Positions 15,594 to 18,185 of a stretch of DNA of 18,185 bases are shown piece by piece. Under the pieces are notes generated by a model that was given only the letters and a program-made list of their open reading frames with translations, was not told where the DNA came from and made no database searches. Positions within the stretch are counted from its first letter, which is position 1, and each line of letters begins with the position of its first letter. Location: positions 1-18,185 of the forward strand of contig LCLH01000023.1 in the NCBI GenBank assembly GCA_001001925.1, in the 5' to 3' direction. The position numbers and the translations under genes were made by a program. Source of the stretch: Candidatus Magasanikbacteria bacterium GW2011_GWC2_45_8. GTDB taxonomy: Bacteria > Patescibacteriota > Patescibacteriia > Magasanikbacterales > UBA10146.

Positions 15594-16273
15594 GGAATGT
15601 AATGAATGCGCAATTCCGCATGCGGCGTAGTGTTAGGATTTTTTGGATCCGGAGTTATATTTATTTTCCCTTCTATTGTTTTTTTGCTGAAGGTGATGGT
15701 TCTGGTTTGATCCGCGTTGAGTGTTTCCACGTAAAAAAAGTCTTGCGCATCAAAATTTTGTTTGTAGAATTTTGAAATGGTCTGCGGCGCCGCATCCAAA
15801 CCGTCCCAAACAATGGTAATGGTATCCGTCACCCCCGTGTTTTCTTTTTTGAGGAATGTTTTGAGCCACTCAAAAGTAACATCTTTATACGCGAATGTTT
15901 GGTCATTGGAAACCAGCAAATCATTGGGGTTTAGTATATGTATTATAGTGAGCATTTTCCCTACGGCAAGTTTTACGGCGGTAAGGCGCTTGTTCCATGG
16001 CCGATTAAAACGAGCTCCGGAAAGATAGGTGATGCCATCGCGTTCGTCAAATCTATACATGGCTATGGACGAGGGGAAATTTTGCGGCAAGGTGGCGCGC
16101 AGTTCCGCGGAAGGATTGGAAAAAAACCATGCCGCGAGTGCCAGCGCAGCAACAAGAATAAGACCACATCCAAAACTCCAGCTGCATCCGCGGCGCAAAC
16201 AAGAACGATCGTTGGTAAGTGGCGGGTGTTCTATGGGGGCGGGAGAATGGTCGTTGATTGGTTGAGTGTCCAT
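15590..16273 (-). CDS. Unrecognised single-pass membrane protein upstream of murJ
   Basis: I do not recognise this 227 aa protein. A polar, Pro-rich cytoplasmic N-terminus ending in basic residues (CLRRG, about 25-29) leads into one hydrophobic segment (about 33-51, CGLILVAALALAAWFF). A soluble domain of about 175 residues on the outer side of the membrane follows, with beta-rich character (FDERDGITYLSGARFNRPW, TDTITIVWDGLDAAPQTISK, FFYVETLNADQTRTITFSKK). No lipobox, catalytic motif or repeat is seen. It shares a 4-base stop/start overlap with murJ, which suggests coupled translation and perhaps a role at the envelope. It is the first gene of the minus-strand operon; I see no clear promoter for it. 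Confidence 0.8.
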   Translation of the reverse strand: MDTQPINDHSPAPIEHPPLTNDRSCLRRGCSWSFGCGLILVAALALAAWFFSNPSAELRATLPQNFPSSIAMYRFDERDGITYLSGARFNRPWNKRLTAVKLAVGKMLTIIHILNPNDLLVSNDQTFAYKDVTFEWLKTFLKKENTGVTDTITIVWDGLDAAPQTISKFYKQNFDAQDFFYVETLNADQTRTITFSKKTIEGKINITPDPKNPNTTPHAELRIHYIP

Positions 16274-16416
16274 TGTTAATATTGGATGTTGACTTAAAAA
16301 TAGGCCGGATGCGCCGATTGGGTAATTGTAGCACGATGAGCTTATTTTGGGAAGACAGTTGGAGAGGATAACAAGAAGGACTTTTATTGATTAAATGGTT
16401 TATCCACAAAGGGCGC

Positions 16417-16446
16417 TTGACGGCGATGTACACGTTGTGATAGAGT
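16417..16446 (+). promoter_or_regulatory. Promoter of a short transcription unit
   Basis: A -35 TTGACG (16417-16422, five of six) is followed after 18 bases by TAGAGT (16441-16446), itself preceded by TG-n as in an extended -10. Predicted start is at about 16452-16453, on the A of a short ORF. It could serve the short unit alone or, by read-through of the terminator at 16536, the AstE-like gene. Confidence 0.55.
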
Positions 16447-16452
16447 AAATTT

Positions 16453-16518
16453 ATGAAACAACAAAGCATTCAAATTCAGGCATGGTATTCAAATCGCACT
16501 CCGCTAGAGTCGCGATAA
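16453..16518 (+). CDS. Possible 21-residue leaderless ORF or untranslated small RNA
   Basis: An ATG placed at the predicted transcription start opens a 21-codon frame (MKQQSIQ to PLESR) ending in TAA at 16516-16518, 17 bases before a strong terminator. The unit as a whole would be a transcript of about 115 bases. It could encode a micropeptide, be a leader peptide for attenuation of the downstream hydrolase gene, or be a non-coding small RNA. There is no run of one amino acid as in classical leader peptides. Coding status is not established. Confidence 0.3.
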   Translation: MKQQSIQIQAWYSNRTPLESR

Positions 16519-16535
16519 TTTTGTTTTCTACAAAC

Positions 16536-16568
16536 AAATCGCCACCCTAGCTCGGGTGGCGATTTTTA
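16536..16568 (+). terminator. Strong intrinsic terminator
   Basis: A perfect 12-bp stem (AAATCGCCACCC / GGGTGGCGATTT) with loop TAGCTC ends in a T-rich tract. It lies 20 bases before the AstE-like start codon, so it either ends the short upstream unit or acts as an attenuator in the leader of that gene. Confidence 0.88.
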
Positions 16569-16587
16569 TTTAGCTTATTTATCTTTT

Positions 16588-17523
16588 ATGTCTCTATTAC
16601 GTCCATCATCACACCCAATTAAAGTTGCTCATTTAGGCTCTTTTGACGCCACAATGCCTGTGCTTCGATTTGGTTCCGACAGGCCAAAAGTATTGATAAT
16701 CAACAATATGCACGGAGACGAGGTGAGTGGATTTTATGTTCTTGAAAAGCTCGTGAGTTTGTTGCCGGAAAAATTTTCCGGTACTTTGACAATAATACCG
16801 AGCGCTAATCCTTTGGGTCTTATTCATCGTCAGCGTTTTGTTCCTTTAGACGAGGAAGATCTTAATCGAGGATTTCCGCCACCACCCAAGGCGCGCGGAG
16901 TGAGTGCGGCATACAAACACACATTGATACAGCTTGGACACGCGCATGATTTTATTATTGACCTGCATACCTTTGTCCTCCCTTGCCTTGAAGCTGGTCT
17001 CTTTCTTCCGCAGAGCAGTGAAAAAAATACTGCGCTTGTAAAAAGATTTTTGCAAGCGCTTGATCCGGAAACTGTGTTTTCAATGGATATTAAGAGGGAA
17101 GAACAACGGGAGGCGAGCGCGCTGGGCGTATACATGATTGCGCAAGGCAAACCATTTGTGGCGATTGAGTACCCCCCTGTGCGGCAGATAAATGAGGAAT
17201 TTATTGCACTCCTTGCAGACAACTTGTTCCATGCATTGTCGTCACTTAGTAGCGGCAATGCTTCGTCATGTACTCCGTCAAAAGAGATTCATCTTTTTGA
17301 GCGCCAGCAGGTTATCAGCCAATCCACAGGTTTGTTTGTGCCAACAAGAAAATTACGAGATGAAATTAAAATCAACGATGTTATTGGTTGCATGATAGAC
17401 AGTGTTTCTCTTGCAAGAGAAGAAATTCACTCGCCTTATCAGGGAACATTGACAGAAATTGCAGATAGACAGTTGTGGCGTTTTGGAGAAAAACTCGCAA
17501 CTGTCGGGAAGCGTATCGCATAA
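16588..17523 (+). CDS. AstE/AspA-family zinc hydrolase (succinylglutamate desuccinylase/aspartoacylase-like)
   Basis: Members of this M14-related family hydrolyse amide bonds of N-acyl amino acids or small peptides with a zinc ion. In this 311 aa protein the zinc ligands are visible as His42 and Glu45 (NNMHGDEVSG) and His127 (FIIDLHTF). The substrate-binding DLNRGFP has Arg94, and the probable catalytic Glu194 lies in FVAIEYPP. The C-terminal beta domain ends in the family pattern (GLFVPTRKLRDEIKINDVIG, then HSPYQGTLTEI). Length is normal. No other arginine-degradation gene is nearby, so the true substrate is open. It follows the terminator at 16536 and precedes the structured leader of the next gene. 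No Shine-Dalgarno sequence. Family secure, substrate not. Confidence 0.85.
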   Translation: MSLLRPSSHPIKVAHLGSFDATMPVLRFGSDRPKVLIINNMHGDEVSGFYVLEKLVSLLPEKFSGTLTIIPSANPLGLIHRQRFVPLDEEDLNRGFPPPPKARGVSAAYKHTLIQLGHAHDFIIDLHTFVLPCLEAGLFLPQSSEKNTALVKRFLQALDPETVFSMDIKREEQREASALGVYMIAQGKPFVAIEYPPVRQINEEFIALLADNLFHALSSLSSGNASSCTPSKEIHLFERQQVISQSTGLFVPTRKLRDEIKINDVIGCMIDSVSLAREEIHSPYQGTLTEIADRQLWRFGEKLATVGKRIA

Positions 17524-17534
17524 ACAATTCAAAA

Positions 17535-17627
17535 GACAATAGGCAAAAAAACAAGGAAGATTCTTGTGAAGATCTTTCTATAGTAGTTGGCTTTGCCTAT
17601 TGTCACATTACTATTAGAAAGATCTTC
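17535..17627 (+). promoter_or_regulatory. Interleaved inverted repeats in the leader of the last gene (possible RNA switch)
   Basis: Two pairs of complementary segments alternate. Segment A (17535-17547, GACAATAGGCAAA) pairs perfectly over 13 bases with A' (17592-17604). Segment B (17568-17585, beginning GAAGATCTTTCTA) pairs with B' (17609-17627) over 18 bases with one bulged base. The order is A, B, A', B'. Only 4 bases separate A' from B', too few to span a 13-bp helix in an H-type pseudoknot, so the two helices probably exclude each other. A small ACAAG/CTTGT hairpin (17551-17567) sits between A and B. No known riboswitch class was recognised. Confidence 0.6.
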
Positions 17628-17632
17628 ATACG

Positions 17633-17660
17633 AGTCCTCCTTAACCGGAGGACTTTGTTT
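17633..17660 (+). terminator. Terminator-like hairpin before the last gene
   Basis: An 8-bp stem AGTCCTCC / GGAGGACT with loop TTAACC is followed by TTGTTT. It follows the interleaved repeats by 5 bases. The left arm and loop contain CTCCTT (17637-17642), complementary to the Shine-Dalgarno AAGGAG at 17719-17724, so it could act on either transcription or translation of the next gene. Confidence 0.65.
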
Positions 17661-17718
17661 GTTCATAGTGTTCTTTCACAAAAACCAAACGCGAGGAAAA
17701 ATATTTTTTTCGCATGAA

Positions 17719-17724
17719 AAGGAG
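17719..17724 (+). promoter_or_regulatory. Shine-Dalgarno sequence AAGGAG
   Basis: AAGGAG lies 6 bases before ATG 17731 and fixes that start. It is the only strong ribosome binding site in front of any gene of this window. Confidence 0.85.
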
Positions 17725-17730
17725 ACAGTC

Positions 17731-18185
17731 ATGAGTCTTGGAGTTCAAATGCCTGCGAGCATTGCCTATGCCTCTCGGCGAGCGTCGGAGGTTGACCCAA
17801 AGTGGGGGTTTAAGCCCCTTCCAAAAATTTATACCTTGACGAACTCGGAACGAGACAGGATCCATGAGGTCGGTGTCATTTCCGCGTCGGTGTTCAAAAA
17901 AACACGCGATCTCGTGGTATCTGCCTTGCGTGGAGATCCTGCGCTTGCGTGGCTCGCAAAAGCTGTCCTGGCCTCGGTGCAACCGGAGTTTCGATCCTTT
18001 GCCTCCGAAGTTATGATCGCAAGCGAAAGCTGTTTGCCCAAAAACTTTAGATCGGATCTGCTCGGGGACGGAACAATCGCCGAACTCCAATGTCCCGGGT
18101 CTGGGTGGGGCTACCTCATTGCGTTGGAAAATGCGTACGGAATTTCTCCGGAAAACTCGCAAGTCTCGGGGACTTATCGTTCGTG
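17731..18185 (+). CDS. Unrecognised gene, 3'-truncated by window edge
   Basis: An open frame of 151 codons runs from an ATG with a good Shine-Dalgarno to the window end. The product begins MSLGVQMPASIAYASRRASE and looks soluble. Near its visible end is NFRSDLLGDGTIAELQCPGS followed by GWGYLIALENAYG. This faintly recalls the R-D-hydrophobic, G, hydrophobic-E-N/Q pattern of circularly permuted ATP-grasp or glutathionylspermidine-synthase-like ligases, but that is too weak to name it. The base composition is richer in G and C than its neighbours (34 of its first 60 bases against 28 of 60 near the start of the preceding gene), with many TCG, CTC and GAC codons. Together with its Shine-Dalgarno sequence and elaborate leader, this hints at a different origin. 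The overlapping minus-strand frame (17641-18162) looks like a shadow. Confidence 0.7.
   Translation, partial: MSLGVQMPASIAYASRRASEVDPKWGFKPLPKIYTLTNSERDRIHEVGVISASVFKKTRDLVVSALRGDPALAWLAKAVLASVQPEFRSFASEVMIASESCLPKNFRSDLLGDGTIAELQCPGSGWGYLIALENAYGISPENSQVSGTYRS

Larger units (their letters stand above)
16274..16587. other. Intergenic region between divergent transcription units
   Basis: These 314 bases lie between the minus-strand murJ operon and the plus-strand AstE-like gene. They hold a possible promoter (16417-16446), a very short ORF (16453-16518), and a strong terminator (16536-16568), described separately. A single perfect DnaA-box-like TTATCCACA occurs at 16400-16408, with no cluster around it. 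Nothing else was recognised in 16274-16399. Confidence 0.6.

Noticed and set aside
16400..16408. DnaA box TTATCCACA as part of a replication origin
   Set aside because: It is one isolated match with no second box, no AT-rich unwinding region beside it, and no dnaA or dnaN nearby; it is most likely chance.
17641..18162. Minus-strand gene of 173 residues
   Set aside because: It would be composed of unusual, Arg/Phe-rich sequence without recognisable motifs and has no promoter or ribosome site. The plus-strand frame has a strong Shine-Dalgarno and a plausible protein.

Overview
The window reads as a chromosomal stretch of a small-genome bacterium, most likely a Candidate Phyla Radiation (Patescibacteria, Parcubacteria-like) member. 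This is inferred from the tight gene packing, compact versions of YidC, HrcA and the SPFH protein, many short unrecognised proteins, and the near-total absence of Shine-Dalgarno sequences. No rRNA, tRNA, CRISPR array or transposase gene was seen.

Layout. Positions 2-2270 (+) hold two overlapping MacB/FtsX-type ABC permease genes, the first cut by the window edge. Positions 2347-3697 (+) hold a compact YidC/Oxa1 insertase and a short SPFH/band-7 protein, closed by a clear intrinsic terminator. Positions 3775-8946 (+) form a heat-shock operon: a near-consensus promoter overlapping a CIRCE operator, then hrcA (short form), grpE, dnaK, two unrecognised small genes, and dnaJ. Both dnaK and dnaJ are broken by a small out-of-frame deletion (about 29 and about 35 bases) at a conserved site. 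A four-helix membrane protein (9061-9555, +) follows, apparently translated from a leaderless mRNA. From 16273 down to 9666 the genes run on the minus strand: a one-helix membrane protein, murJ, lepA, recJ and an RNase HI. The right end (+) carries a short promoter-terminator unit, an AstE/AspA-like zinc hydrolase, an unusual structured leader, and the start of an unrecognised GC-richer gene that has the only good Shine-Dalgarno sequence in the window.

The most striking non-coding signal is a family of three long hairpin elements at 9568-9669, 10103-10215 and 11983-12098. They share a conserved core of about 60 bases, but each is enclosed by its own, different, 22-30 bp self-complementary arms. 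Each lies against or across the stop codon of a minus-strand gene (rnhA, recJ, lepA). The core is in + orientation in the first two copies and reversed in the third. A conserved centre with non-conserved but paired arms is unlike an ordinary MITE. It suggests either a structured RNA or terminator family, or a small element that enters the loop of gene-end hairpins. A second candidate is the leader at 17535-17730, where two long inverted repeats interleave and cannot easily coexist, followed by a terminator-like hairpin whose left arm can also pair with the downstream ribosome binding site.

Functionally the coding part is mostly housekeeping: protein folding (HrcA/GrpE/DnaK/DnaJ), membrane insertion (YidC), lipid II flipping (MurJ), translation (LepA), DNA repair and R-loop removal (RecJ, RNase H).
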